A stretch of DNA of 64,000 nucleotides from JAVVEH01 sp032251435 (GCA_032251435.1 JAVVEH010000005.1:62001-126000), one strand, 5' to 3'. Shown: positions 17,984 through 26,519, counted from the stretch's first letter. The notes: generated by a model not told the origin, from the letters alone. Program-made: numbers and translations.

Positions 17984-18091
17984 TTATTTCTTGCCGGCTT
18001 TTTTAATCGCGGTACGAACAGCGGCTTTCAAACGTTGCTTACGTAATTTGCGCCGAACGCGTTTTTGAACTTTATTGTACTGCTGGCTCAT
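17984..18091 (-). CDS. 35-residue strongly basic protein, possibly ribosome- or RNA-associated
   Basis: From an ATG at 18091 the frame encodes a 35-residue peptide starting MSQQYNKVQKR, with about half of all residues lysine or arginine, and ending AIKKAGKK. The open frame extends upstream to 18268 but the extra 59 residues look non-coding, and GAGGT sits a few bases before 18091 (AAGAGGTCTTTTCATGAGC), supporting this start. Short MSQxYNK-type basic proteins occur in PVC bacteria, as I recall, without a defined role. The sequence faintly resembles the first helix of ribosomal protein bS20. It lies 102 bases upstream of ppdK on the same strand. Confidence 0.65.
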   Translation of the reverse strand: MSQQYNKVQKRVRRKLRKQRLKAAVRTAIKKAGKK

Positions 18092-18337
18092 GAAAAGACC
18101 TCTTTCATATACTGATTTCACAACGTTCCAACCTGAATGTCCCACACCGCGTGAACACAACCAGGCGACCGCGGCTTGTCTCCGGACACACACAAGAAAC
18201 GGTGGCTTTGCAGACGTGAAACCGCCCTCAGGCCACCGGCAGAGAAACAAGCGCTGAATATAGCTCACTTTTCAGGTTAAGCGAATAAGGCGCCAGCGGT
18301 TCGATGTAAAAAAACAGAGACAGGCCAAACCGGTTTG

Positions 18338-19324
18338 TCACCCATCCACCAAGTCCAGCGCCATGTCAATAATTTTTTCAACGGACGGCAACGCGGCGGC
18401 TTCCAAAAGAGGACTGGCGGAAATGGGGATATCCGGCAATGTCAGCCGATGAACGGGAGCCGCCAGGCAGTCATACGCGCGTTCAAACACACGGCAGGCG
18501 ATCTCCGCGGCCACCCCCCCCGTTCGGACGGCCTCCTCAACAATCATCAACCGGCCCGTTTTTTTCACCGACGCGACCACCGCTTCCATGTCCATGGGAA
18601 CCAAGGTGCGCAGATCAAGCGCGTCGGCGTACACGCCGAGTTTTTCCAGTTCCAGGGCGGCGCCATCCACCAACGCCGCCATCCACGACCAGGCCACGAT
18701 GGTGATGTCCTCACCGTCGCACATCTTTCTCGCTTGTCCGAACGGCACGGTTAAATCGGGATTTTCAGGAACCTCGTCCCGCGTCGGATAAAGCATTTTG
18801 TGCTCCATGAAAAACACCGGATCGGGGTCTCGGATGGCGCTTTTCAGCAGGCCTTTCGCATCAGCCGGCGTGCTCGGACAGACGATCTTGATTCCCGGAC
18901 TATGCAAGAGCCAGGCCTCCAGATTTTGCGAGTGCGTCGGGCCATAGCAACGGCCGGCGCCGCCCGGGGCGCGGATAACCAGCGGGCAACCGGCCTGCTC
19001 ACCGAAGACATAACGCAACTTGCCGGCCATGTTTAACAATTGATCAGCGACCAAGGGCAAAAAATCCATGAACATCAATTCCACCACCGGACGGGTCCCC
19101 GTCATGGCGGCTCCGATGGCCAGCCCCGTGAATCCGGGTTCTGAAATAGGCGTGTTGACAACCCGTTCCCGGCCAAACTGATCCAACAACCCGCGGGTGA
19201 CTCCGAAGGCGCCCCCGTATTCAGCGATATCCTCGCCCATGAGAAACACCGTCTCATCCCGAGCCATTTCCTCCGCCAGGGCTTCTCTCAGCGCGTCCGT
19301 GTAGCTAATCACCCGCTCACTCAT
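18338..19324 (-). CDS. pdhB: 2-oxo-acid (pyruvate-type) dehydrogenase E1 beta subunit
   Basis: A 328-residue transketolase-like subunit. The family phrases MGEDIAEYGGAFGVTRGLLDQFG, VNTPISEPGFTGLAIGAAMTG and APGGAGRCYGPTHSQ are clear. With E1 alpha it forms the TPP-dependent heterotetramer that decarboxylates pyruvate or a related 2-oxo acid and hands the acyl group to a lipoyl E2. It overlaps E1 alpha by 4 bases (ATGA). No E2 or E3 gene follows; the next gene is the small basic protein after 246 bases. It could also belong to an acetoin dehydrogenase. Confidence 0.92.
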   Translation of the reverse strand: MSERVISYTDALREALAEEMARDETVFLMGEDIAEYGGAFGVTRGLLDQFGRERVVNTPISEPGFTGLAIGAAMTGTRPVVELMFMDFLPLVADQLLNMAGKLRYVFGEQAGCPLVIRAPGGAGRCYGPTHSQNLEAWLLHSPGIKIVCPSTPADAKGLLKSAIRDPDPVFFMEHKMLYPTRDEVPENPDLTVPFGQARKMCDGEDITIVAWSWMAALVDGAALELEKLGVYADALDLRTLVPMDMEAVVASVKKTGRLMIVEEAVRTGGVAAEIACRVFERAYDCLAAPVHRLTLPDIPISASPLLEAAALPSVEKIIDMALDLVDG

Positions 19325-20268
19325 GCGAACACCCCCCGCTCTAAATCCGCCACATCAGGGTAAGGACTGTTTTTGGCGAAGGCGACAGCCTGAGCCACTT
19401 GCTCTTCGACATCCCTGACCAGATCCGCGTCCGCTGGCTCATCAAGCAGTCCCCGGGCGGTCAGGACCGCTTTGTATCTGACAATGGGACAGACCTTCCG
19501 GGCCGCCGCCTCCTCGCCGCGGCTCCGATACCGCCGCGGATCACCCCGGGAATGGCCGCTCAGCCGATACGTTTTACATTCCAGCAAGGTGGGTCCCCGC
19601 CCCGACAGCGCTCGTTCCCGCGCCAACCCGACGGCCGCCGTGACCGCTTCAACATCATTGCCGTCGACGACTTCGCCCGGAAATCCATAGCCCGCGGCGC
19701 GGACAGCCAGGTCGGGCACGCCCGCCGCCGCGGCGACAGGCGTGGACATGGCGTACTGATTATTCTCACAAACAAACACGACCGGCAGACACCAGACCGC
19801 CGCTAAATTCATAGCCTCATGGCATGTCCCCTGATTAGCCGCGCCATCACCGAAAAAACAGACCGCGACACGGTCGCGTTTTAGATATTTGGCGCTGAAA
19901 GCGGCCCCGACGGCGGTGGGGATATTGCCACCGGTGATGCCGTTGCCACCCAAAAACCCAATGCCGTAATCAGCCATTAACTGGCTGCCTCCGCGACCGC
20001 CGGAATAACCGGTGGCTTTGCCGAAGAATTCCGCCATCATCCGGCCCGGATCCCCTCCCCTGGCCAGAAAATGACCATGCCCACGATGATTGCTGGTGAT
20101 CATGTCGCCGGGTCCCAATGCGGCGCAGACACCGACCGGCACCGCTTCCTGCCCGGTGGATGGGTGGGTGGTCCCCTTCACATCCCCCTGGGAAAACAGA
20201 CGCTCGATCGTCTCTTCAAAACGTCGAATTAAGACCATCATTCGATAGTTTTCAAGCTCGTTCTTCAC
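19321..20268 (-). CDS. pdhA: 2-oxo-acid (pyruvate-type) dehydrogenase E1 alpha subunit
   Basis: A 315-residue TPP-binding subunit. The TPP/Mg motif runs from FFGDGAANQGTCHEA to CENNQYAMSTP, and HRGHGHFLARG carries the catalytic His region. The later phrase YRLSGHSRGDPRRYRS is the E1 alpha phosphorylation-loop equivalent. Its length is nearer to the short PdhA/AcoA type than to the homodimeric AceE. It is first of the pair with E1 beta. No clear promoter in the 440-base region upstream. Confidence 0.93.
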   Translation of the reverse strand: MKNELENYRMMVLIRRFEETIERLFSQGDVKGTTHPSTGQEAVPVGVCAALGPGDMITSNHRGHGHFLARGGDPGRMMAEFFGKATGYSGGRGGSQLMADYGIGFLGGNGITGGNIPTAVGAAFSAKYLKRDRVAVCFFGDGAANQGTCHEAMNLAAVWCLPVVFVCENNQYAMSTPVAAAAGVPDLAVRAAGYGFPGEVVDGNDVEAVTAAVGLARERALSGRGPTLLECKTYRLSGHSRGDPRRYRSRGEEAAARKVCPIVRYKAVLTARGLLDEPADADLVRDVEEQVAQAVAFAKNSPYPDVADLERGVFA

Positions 20269-20708
20269 CGGAATATCCTTGTGTTGTCACAGAGTAGTTT
20301 AACCCTTACACCAGTTAAAACAACGCTCTGCTCTTTGACTTGACACACATCACAAAAGTCTTAAACGTGACACAGTCGCCATTTCCTTCCCTTGAAAAAC
20401 ACGTGACATCGGAGGTGAATCCGACAAAAGATCCACCCTGATACTTTCGGGACTGTAAAAACTGAAAAATCATCCGACAAGTCCAAAGGGGACTGTTGCC
20501 TTAAATAAATAGGTGTCTATATTGTGCTTCGTTTGTGTTTTGTTTGTGTTTTGTTTCCGTTTTGGTCATCGAAAACCGGAACCGCGGCCTCGTTTGGTCG
20601 ATTTTAGTCACAATGCCGGCACCGCCATACCGTCGACAGCGGGAAAATCCCGTCACCCTGGGCGGAGTGTCAGGCAAAGCAACTTTCGCAGGTGAAATCT
20701 CGAGGTTT
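20269..20708. other. Divergent intergenic region between pdhA and GH130 gene
   Basis: A 440-base region separating the minus-strand E1 pair from the plus-strand GH130 operon. It is more AT-rich than the genes. The right part has the phased T-tract repeat listed separately. No gene, tRNA or known riboswitch is evident. The GH130 reading frame is open back to 20535, but that part (MFCLCFVSV...) is read through the repeat and is unlikely to be translated. Confidence 0.6.
20531..20563. repeat. Three 11-bp repeats with phased T-tracts
   Basis: The unit GTTTGTGTTTT occurs at 20531-20541 and 20542-20552, with a third copy changed at two bases (GTTTCCGTTTT) at 20553-20563. T4 runs recur every 11 bases, close to one DNA turn, so the site may be intrinsically bent. 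It lies about 145 bases before the GH130 start. Confidence 0.8.
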
Positions 20709-21722
20709 ATGAAACAGTTTACGACCCCCGCTTGTATCAAACGCCACCCCGCCAATCCGATTTTAAGCGCCGCGGACATTCCTTACGAAGCCACGTTGAC
20801 ATTCAATGCCGGTGTCACCAAGTTCAACGGCGAATACGTGATGGTATTCCGGAACGATTACGGCTCGCCCGAATCCGTGTGGCGGGCCTGGTCAACAGGA
20901 GAATCCGATGAACGGCCGGGATTTGAGACAACCATGGGGCTGGCCTTCAGCAGTGACGGGGTGACCTGGCAGGTGCGGCCAGACCCCTGTTTCGCTATGA
21001 AAGACCAGAGTTTGAAAATCAGGCGGGCCTACGATCCCCGTTTGACCGTTATTGACGGGCGCTGCCACATGTGCTTCGCGGTCGACACGTTTTACGGCGT
21101 GCGGGGAGGCATCGCCGTCACTGACGATTTTGAGACCTGGGAGGTGCTGAGCATGACTGTGCCCGACAACCGGAACATGGTCCTGCTTCCAGAAAAAATA
21201 AACGGCAAGTATGTCCGTTTTGAACGCCCCTTCCCGGTGTACGGCCGCGGCGGGGGAGAAGCCTTTGACTTCTGGATGTCCGATTCCCCCGACCTGAAAT
21301 ACTGGGGAAACTCAAAGCTGGTCCTGGGAGCGGAAAGGGTGCCTTTCTCCAACGCCAAAATCGGACCCGGCGCCCCCCCTGTGAAAACCCCAAAAGGCTG
21401 GCTGACAACCTTCCACGCCACATACAAAGACAACGCGCTGCTCCTCGACACGTGGGAAAAGGAATGGCACAAGGCCTATCACGCGGGCATCATGTTGCTG
21501 GATTTGGCGGACCCCTCAAAAATCATCGGCATCTGTGACAACCCCATTCTGCCGCCGGAGGAGACGTATGAGCTCAACGGCTTCCGCGGAAGCGTCATTT
21601 TCCCTGGCGGCATGATTTTAGAAGACAGCGGGGAAGTGAAGATTTACTACGGAGGAGCGGACACCGTTGAGTGCCTGGCGACGGCCGATGTCAACGATCT
21701 TATCGCTCTGTGCCTGGATTAA
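20709..21722 (+). CDS. GH130-family glycoside phosphorylase/hydrolase
   Basis: A 337-residue five-bladed beta-propeller enzyme. Family features are the opening HPANPILSAADIPYEA, FNAGVTKFNGEYVMVFR, and the AYDPRLT phrase holding the general-acid aspartate, then the closing IYYGGADTVECLATA. GH130 members mostly phosphorolyse beta-1,4- or beta-1,2-mannosides; some are hydrolases. Which one this is cannot be told by eye. Start chosen at 20709 (MKQFTTPACIK), with GAGG upstream. It ends 5 bases before the unassigned 641-residue protein, which implies that they are co-translated. Confidence 0.85.
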   Translation: MKQFTTPACIKRHPANPILSAADIPYEATLTFNAGVTKFNGEYVMVFRNDYGSPESVWRAWSTGESDERPGFETTMGLAFSSDGVTWQVRPDPCFAMKDQSLKIRRAYDPRLTVIDGRCHMCFAVDTFYGVRGGIAVTDDFETWEVLSMTVPDNRNMVLLPEKINGKYVRFERPFPVYGRGGGEAFDFWMSDSPDLKYWGNSKLVLGAERVPFSNAKIGPGAPPVKTPKGWLTTFHATYKDNALLLDTWEKEWHKAYHAGIMLLDLADPSKIIGICDNPILPPEETYELNGFRGSVIFPGGMILEDSGEVKIYYGGADTVECLATADVNDLIALCLD

Positions 21723-21727
21723 CGCTT

Positions 21728-23653
21728 ATGGTTGAAATCATTGATATGTCACCGACACCCGGCATCCCCCCCTTGGAGGGGAAAGGTGTCCTGCAGGGTT
21801 TCCCGGAGTACCACACAATCGTCCGGGGAAAAGCCACGCACGCCGAGCTGACAATGTTTTTTATCCGCCGCAAAAACGAGGAACTGGCGGCGGCGGGAAA
21901 ACCGGAGCTTAGCGAGGAGGAGAAAAGACGGTTGATGTATCACAGCGTCCGCATGTTTGTCGATGACGGCGAAGTGCGGATTGTGGTGGAGGATTTATCC
22001 GAGGCGCTGGCGATTGACCGGCAGTTGCAGACGGTGTTGCCCGCTGACCGGATCACCTTTCTTGATGAGGCCCGCCAACTGCTGAGAGCCGGCTTGTGCT
22101 GGCGGTGCACCGCTCCGGTGAAGACGTTCGCCGATAAAGTCATGGCCATTAAACACACGAAACGGCCATTGAGCAGCGGCCTGATTGTTTTTCACTCCCC
22201 CTTCAAAGGCACCCGCTATATCACCTGCGATGAGGTGGGCGCGATAAAAAAAACAATCAATGACCGGCGAGTGTTCCTCGAGCGGATTTCAGAACTCTAT
22301 ACCCTTCTGCACACCCGGAACCGCAAAGGACTGCCGGAGTTGTACTTCTTTATGGGAAAACCTCGATACAAGCTGTCCTCATTGATGGCCTTGGCCGGCG
22401 ATTTCGATAGGACCGTCGCGGACTGGGCCCCAGGTGAGAAAGAAAAAGCCGCGCGCCTGTTTGATGATTTCCACACCGCGTTGTGTGACAGCGTCAAGCC
22501 GCTTTATCATGGCGAAAGCTATGAGATCACCTCGTGGGTCAACCATATGTATGAGTTGCTTTCCACCAGCGTGTCCGGCCCGCCGACGTGGGAAAAGAGC
22601 ATGTCGTCGGAATTCTGGCATTCGATTTCCTGGATGCCCGGCGCCCGCGTCGAGGATGAAAAATTAATTTTTGACGGCGATGTTAATGAAATTGTCCACG
22701 GATTGATTAAGGCCTATTGGAAACGCTTCAAGGGCCTGCCGTTGGAGTATATCAACATCGGTGTCTTGAACAAAAGTCTGCGCACAGCCGTCCCGTTTGA
22801 GACGGAGATTGACCGCTGGGTGGGCGTTGTCATTTTGAAATATCAAGGTCAGGATCAGCAAATCTATCTGGTGCGCAAAGAAAAATGGGGCGTGCTCGGG
22901 CGGCTGATGCGGGGCGAGACCGATGACATCAGCCTGGCGCAGGAAAAGGCCAAAGAGTATACTGATTATATCGCGCTGCGGATGATCGGTCTGCGGATGT
23001 TGAACATTTCGGTGCCGGATTTTGAGCGGATCGATTGCTCCTTTCATCTGACGGCCCCCGGCCAACCGGAAATTATGGTCGAGGAATCATTCTGGCAACG
23101 CCCCTATATTGAAGGCGTGGCTTCCGATAAAATTTCCTTGAAGTCCTACGGCACGCCCGGATTCACCAGCCGTCTGGCCACCATGATGGGGTATTTGGCG
23201 GGAAAAAATATCGCCATCGGGCGGGCGGACGGATTGGGAAACGTGCGCTTCGATGACGGCGATGAAATCGTTGTTTTGGACAATACGGAACGGCCTGAAA
23301 AGGTGGTTGTGGCTGACTGTCCGGGATCGTTCTTCGCTTACAAGGAGCCACTGACCGTCCAGATCCCCGAATACCGGGAAGTGCTTGATCGAATGACCGC
23401 GAAAAGCCGGGAAGGGGGTATTCCCGAGGCGGAATTGGCGGAGATTGAAACCAATTTCCTGACCGGTTTCGAGCGGGGATATCGTGAATTAAGAAATCAC
23501 TACCTGGTCAACAAAGAAAGACTGGATTCCATGTTCACCCAAAACCGGGAACAGGACGGGCATTTTCACTGCCGGTGGCACGCCATTTTGAAACGTCTTG
23601 AAGCCACGACTCCCGAAGCCCTGGTCGAGGCGTTAGCCAATTACACGCTCTGA
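21728..23653 (+). CDS. Unassigned 641-residue protein with kinase-like D-N-D signature
   Basis: I do not recognise this family. Start at 21728 (MVEIIDMSPTPG), 5 bases after the GH130 stop; the frame is open further upstream only inside GH130. There are no membrane segments or signal peptide. The N-terminal half is helical and charged. Residues 498-519 read as a D-x-x-x-N followed 13 residues later by VVLD (D501, N505, D518), the spacing of the catalytic loop and metal-binding aspartate in protein-kinase-like, HipA and PI3K-like folds. Upstream segments IYLVRKEKWG and EIMVEESFW could be the ATP-lysine strand and hinge. The C-terminal 120 residues are helical. A sugar or protein kinase role beside GH130 is a guess. 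Confidence 0.7.
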   Translation: MVEIIDMSPTPGIPPLEGKGVLQGFPEYHTIVRGKATHAELTMFFIRRKNEELAAAGKPELSEEEKRRLMYHSVRMFVDDGEVRIVVEDLSEALAIDRQLQTVLPADRITFLDEARQLLRAGLCWRCTAPVKTFADKVMAIKHTKRPLSSGLIVFHSPFKGTRYITCDEVGAIKKTINDRRVFLERISELYTLLHTRNRKGLPELYFFMGKPRYKLSSLMALAGDFDRTVADWAPGEKEKAARLFDDFHTALCDSVKPLYHGESYEITSWVNHMYELLSTSVSGPPTWEKSMSSEFWHSISWMPGARVEDEKLIFDGDVNEIVHGLIKAYWKRFKGLPLEYINIGVLNKSLRTAVPFETEIDRWVGVVILKYQGQDQQIYLVRKEKWGVLGRLMRGETDDISLAQEKAKEYTDYIALRMIGLRMLNISVPDFERIDCSFHLTAPGQPEIMVEESFWQRPYIEGVASDKISLKSYGTPGFTSRLATMMGYLAGKNIAIGRADGLGNVRFDDGDEIVVLDNTERPEKVVVADCPGSFFAYKEPLTVQIPEYREVLDRMTAKSREGGIPEAELAEIETNFLTGFERGYRELRNHYLVNKERLDSMFTQNREQDGHFHCRWHAILKRLEATTPEALVEALANYTL

Positions 23654-24594
23654 TTTTCATCCACCGCCGGATCAACCTGTCCGGCGCAGACAAATGTCCG
23701 CCGGACGTGCTTTCCAGTCCCCTTGCCCGCCACCTCCTCCCAGAACACGACACGCATCCCCGCCTCGCGCAGCCATTGACTGATCGCCACTTGGGAAAAT
23801 CCCAGCCACACTGAGCCGAACATGTCCCGCGCCCGCTCATCCTCATGCGCGCAGCTGTCCACCATGATAAAGCGGCCGCCAGGCTTAAGACAGGCGGGAA
23901 TGCGCTTGAGCAAATTAGCTGGCCGGGCCACTTGGTGTAACACAAAATGCATCAACAACGCGTCACAGGCGGGGAGGTCACAGGGCAACTCCATCAAGTT
24001 GGTCTGATGAAAGGTGATGTTTTTCAAATTCGCTTCCCGACACCGCTTTTTCGCCCGGCGCAGCATCGCCGCGGATTGGTCAACCGCGTGCACCGCTTCG
24101 GCCATGGCTGACAAAACCGGCAGGAACGGTCCCGTTCCGGTCCCCAAGTCCCCGATCACCAGCCCCCGGGGAGTCATGTTGGCGATCGCCAGCAAACTGG
24201 CGGAGGAACTATGCAGAAGGCCGATGATTTCATCCCAGTGCTCGGCCTTCTCATCCATTAGCGTCTGACTGTCCAAAGCCCGGGCGGCCACCACGGCCTC
24301 CAACTGCTGAAGATCAGGATGGTCTTGGGCGGCCACTTCGTGAAGAACAGCCTCGATGCTTGTCAAGGTCTCAGGATGGTCGACTAAAGAATAAAAACTC
24401 CGAGGGCCATCCCGGCGGTCAGTCACCAAACCAACTCCCTTTAAAGCCGACAAATGGCGACTGACACTCGGCTGGGGAACAGATAAAATCCGCCCGATCT
24501 CATACACGTTCAACTCTTCTCTGGAGAGCAGACGCACAATCCGCAGGCGGGTGTCATCCGCCAGAGCCTTAAATAATTTCGCTGTGTCGTTCAT
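23641..24594 (-). CDS. ArsR-family repressor fused to SAM-dependent methyltransferase
   Basis: A 317-residue fusion. Residues 1-85 form an ArsR-type winged helix (LFKALADDTRLRIVRLL, then recognition region VPQPSVSRHLSALKGVGLV). Residues about 145-290 form a class I methyltransferase with motif I GDLGTGTGPFLPVL, motif II VHAVDQS and motif IV DALLMHFVLHQV. No CxC metal-binding pair is visible in the ArsR part, so metal sensing is unlikely. Such fusions exist in several phyla and may couple SAM or methyl status to repression (inference). It is translationally coupled (ATGA) to the hydrolase upstream and its 3' end overlaps that of the convergent gene by 13 bases. Confidence 0.9.
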   Translation of the reverse strand: MNDTAKLFKALADDTRLRIVRLLSREELNVYEIGRILSVPQPSVSRHLSALKGVGLVTDRRDGPRSFYSLVDHPETLTSIEAVLHEVAAQDHPDLQQLEAVVAARALDSQTLMDEKAEHWDEIIGLLHSSSASLLAIANMTPRGLVIGDLGTGTGPFLPVLSAMAEAVHAVDQSAAMLRRAKKRCREANLKNITFHQTNLMELPCDLPACDALLMHFVLHQVARPANLLKRIPACLKPGGRFIMVDSCAHEDERARDMFGSVWLGFSQVAISQWLREAGMRVVFWEEVAGKGTGKHVRRTFVCAGQVDPAVDENQSV

Positions 24595-25481
24595 CGGAAA
24601 AATCCGGCGATTTCCCGAACGACGTCGTCACCGGCGTCCTCCAGGAGATAATGCCCGCAGGCGGGGAATCTTCTGACCTGAGCGGCGGGGAAAAACGCCA
24701 GCCACCGGTCAAGGAATTCAGGGGTGAAACAAAAGTCGCGCATGCCCCAGCACAGCGACAGCGGTTTCGTTTTCAAGCTTGGCAACCGGTTTTCAATCTC
24801 AAGGATGGTTGGCCACGTCGGATGCCGGGGGGTCAAGGGAATGTCCTGAACAAAGCGCAGCGTGGCTATACGGGTGGAAAAGGAATCATACGGTGCCAGA
24901 TAGCCGGCTTTCACCTGTTTTTCCAAGCCGCCCGGCCGGGTCGTCGCCATGGTCACGGCCGCGCCGGCGAACGCGTTGAACCCGCGCACGGCCAAGCTGC
25001 CGAACAACGGCAGTTTGCACGCCCGGATCCGCCAGGGACAGTGATTGGATAGAAACGCGGCGGTGTTCATGGCCGCCATGCGGCGGATTTTTTCGGGGTG
25101 TCTGACGGCGTAGCCAAAACCGATCGCCCCGCCCCAGTCATGCGCGATGATATCCATCTCACTCAATTCCAGGCTTTCTAAGAGCGCTTCGGCGTTGGCG
25201 ATGTGGTTTTGGAGACGATAGGGATATTTCCGCGGCTTGTCCGACAACCCGCAGCCCAGGTTATCAATCGCGATCGCCCGGCCGCCGTCAGCGACAACCC
25301 GCTTAATCATGTCACGGTACATGAAAGACCAGGTGGGGTTGCCGTGGAACATGACCACCGGGCGCCCCTCTCCCTCGTCCACATAATGAATATCACCCCC
25401 GTCCACTCGGAAGTAATGTGATTGGAAAGGATACAGGCTCCGCCAATCCGCGGTATTCTTGACAGCATGCGATAATGACAA
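24591..25481 (-). CDS. Alpha/beta hydrolase, haloalkane dehalogenase/OleB-like
   Basis: A 296-residue alpha/beta hydrolase of the haloalkane dehalogenase branch. HGNPTWSFMYR forms the oxyanion region, IIAHDWGGAIG places an aspartate nucleophile (not serine) next to the halide-binding tryptophan, and ACGHYLLED carries the catalytic histidine. OleB beta-lactone decarboxylases share all these features, and no oleA, oleC or oleD is near, so the substrate remains open. First gene of a pair with the ArsR-methyltransferase fusion (4-base overlap). Confidence 0.85.
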   Translation of the reverse strand: MSLSHAVKNTADWRSLYPFQSHYFRVDGGDIHYVDEGEGRPVVMFHGNPTWSFMYRDMIKRVVADGGRAIAIDNLGCGLSDKPRKYPYRLQNHIANAEALLESLELSEMDIIAHDWGGAIGFGYAVRHPEKIRRMAAMNTAAFLSNHCPWRIRACKLPLFGSLAVRGFNAFAGAAVTMATTRPGGLEKQVKAGYLAPYDSFSTRIATLRFVQDIPLTPRHPTWPTILEIENRLPSLKTKPLSLCWGMRDFCFTPEFLDRWLAFFPAAQVRRFPACGHYLLEDAGDDVVREIAGFFR

Positions 25482-25826
25482 CAGTGGTGACCTCGTGATA
25501 AAATATCATGGGAGCGGACTCCCGGTATTCAACGCGGCGGCGGGCGGATGCCCCCCGGTGTCCCGTCGCCCGGTGACGAGTCAGCGCACGGTGGAACGCG
25601 CGTCTGGGCGCCGGGCGGGTTTCATCAAAGACGGAATGGATAACCCGCACGGCGTTAATATACCCGCGAAAACACGTAATACGATGCTTTTCATGATCTG
25701 CTGGAACTGACGCGCGCCCGACGGGGATCACCCGCCTGGCGCTGGTCGGCGGGCAGCCTTATATTACCGGGTTGTTTTATTCGCGGCGGTCGATGTGCCC
25801 GCCTGACCAAAACAGAAAGAGAAAAA
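25482..25826. other. GC-rich 345-base gap upstream of queuosine-precursor transporter
   Basis: Between divergent genes. The sequence is unusually GC-rich with several short self-complementary patches, and has no open frame with coding character. I looked for preQ1 riboswitch signatures, since the plus-strand gene is a queuosine-precursor transporter, and saw none. Promoters for both sides presumably lie here. Confidence 0.5.
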
Positions 25827-26519
25827 ATGAACACTTCCCTGTGGTTTCTGATGCTGGCGGTCAATTTCACCGCCATCCTTCTGCTCTACCGCTTCGCGGG
25901 GAAAACCGGTCTCTACGTCTGGATTCCTATTTCCACAATCGTCGCCAATATTCAAGTTCTGAAAACGGTTGAATTATTCGGTGTCACGGCCACACTGGGG
26001 AATATTGTTTATGCGTCGTCCTTTTTAGTGACTGATATTCTATCGGAAAATTACGGAAAAAAAGAAGCCGCCCGGGCGGTGGCCATCGGCTTTTTTTCGC
26101 TGATCGCCATGGCGGCGCTGATGAATCTAGCGCTTTGGTTTGAGCCCGCTGAAAGTGATTTCGCCCAAGACAGCCTGAAAACAATTTTCGGGATCATGCC
26201 GCGGATCGCCGCCGCGTCACTCACCGCCTATGTCCTCAGTCAGACGCACGATGTCTATGCGTTCCACTTCTGGAAGAAGCAAAAGCCAGGAATCCGCTAT
26301 TTGTGGGTGCGGAATAACGCCAGCACCATGGTCAGCCAGCTCATTGACACCACGGTCTTTTGTGTTATCGCGTTCACCGGTGTGTTCCCCTGGCCGGTTT
26401 TCTGGCAGATATTTTGGACCACCTACATGTTGAAATGGCTGGTGGCGGCCGCTGACACACCGTTTGTCTACTGGGCCAAAGTCATGTTCTCGCGAAAGGC
26501 CGTCCGGGAAGATATTTAA
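25827..26519 (+). CDS. Queuosine precursor transporter (YhhQ/DUF165 family)
   Basis: A 230-residue membrane protein with about six hydrophobic helices. The DUF165 hallmark VTDILSENYGKKEAARAVAIGF (broken here as TDILSENYGKKEAARA) and the later RNNASTMVSQLIDTTVF are clear. E. coli YhhQ imports preQ0/preQ1 for queuosine tRNA modification. No queuosine biosynthesis gene is adjacent. AAAGAGAAAAA precedes the ATG rather than a strict Shine-Dalgarno. It converges with the ExbB cluster. Confidence 0.92.
   Translation: MNTSLWFLMLAVNFTAILLLYRFAGKTGLYVWIPISTIVANIQVLKTVELFGVTATLGNIVYASSFLVTDILSENYGKKEAARAVAIGFFSLIAMAALMNLALWFEPAESDFAQDSLKTIFGIMPRIAAASLTAYVLSQTHDVYAFHFWKKQKPGIRYLWVRNNASTMVSQLIDTTVFCVIAFTGVFPWPVFWQIFWTTYMLKWLVAAADTPFVYWAKVMFSRKAVREDI

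Larger units (their letters stand above)
20709..23653 (+). other. Two-gene operon: GH130 enzyme plus unassigned kinase-like protein
   Basis: The two genes are separated by only 5 bases and share the region upstream of 20709. The operon converges with the ArsR-methyltransferase gene, whose 3' end overlaps by 13 bases. Grouping is inferred from spacing. Confidence 0.7.

Noticed and set aside
18300..18325. GGTTCGAT phrase as part of a tRNA T arm
   Set aside because: No acceptor stem, D arm or anticodon arm around it.
25393..25731. 112-residue minus-strand frame in the gap upstream of the alpha/beta hydrolase
   Set aside because: Overlaps the hydrolase start and reads as Arg-rich non-coding text.
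25700..25826. preQ1 riboswitch upstream of the queuosine-precursor transporter
   Set aside because: No match to the preQ1-I hairpin and A-rich tail, nor to a type II pattern, that I could see.
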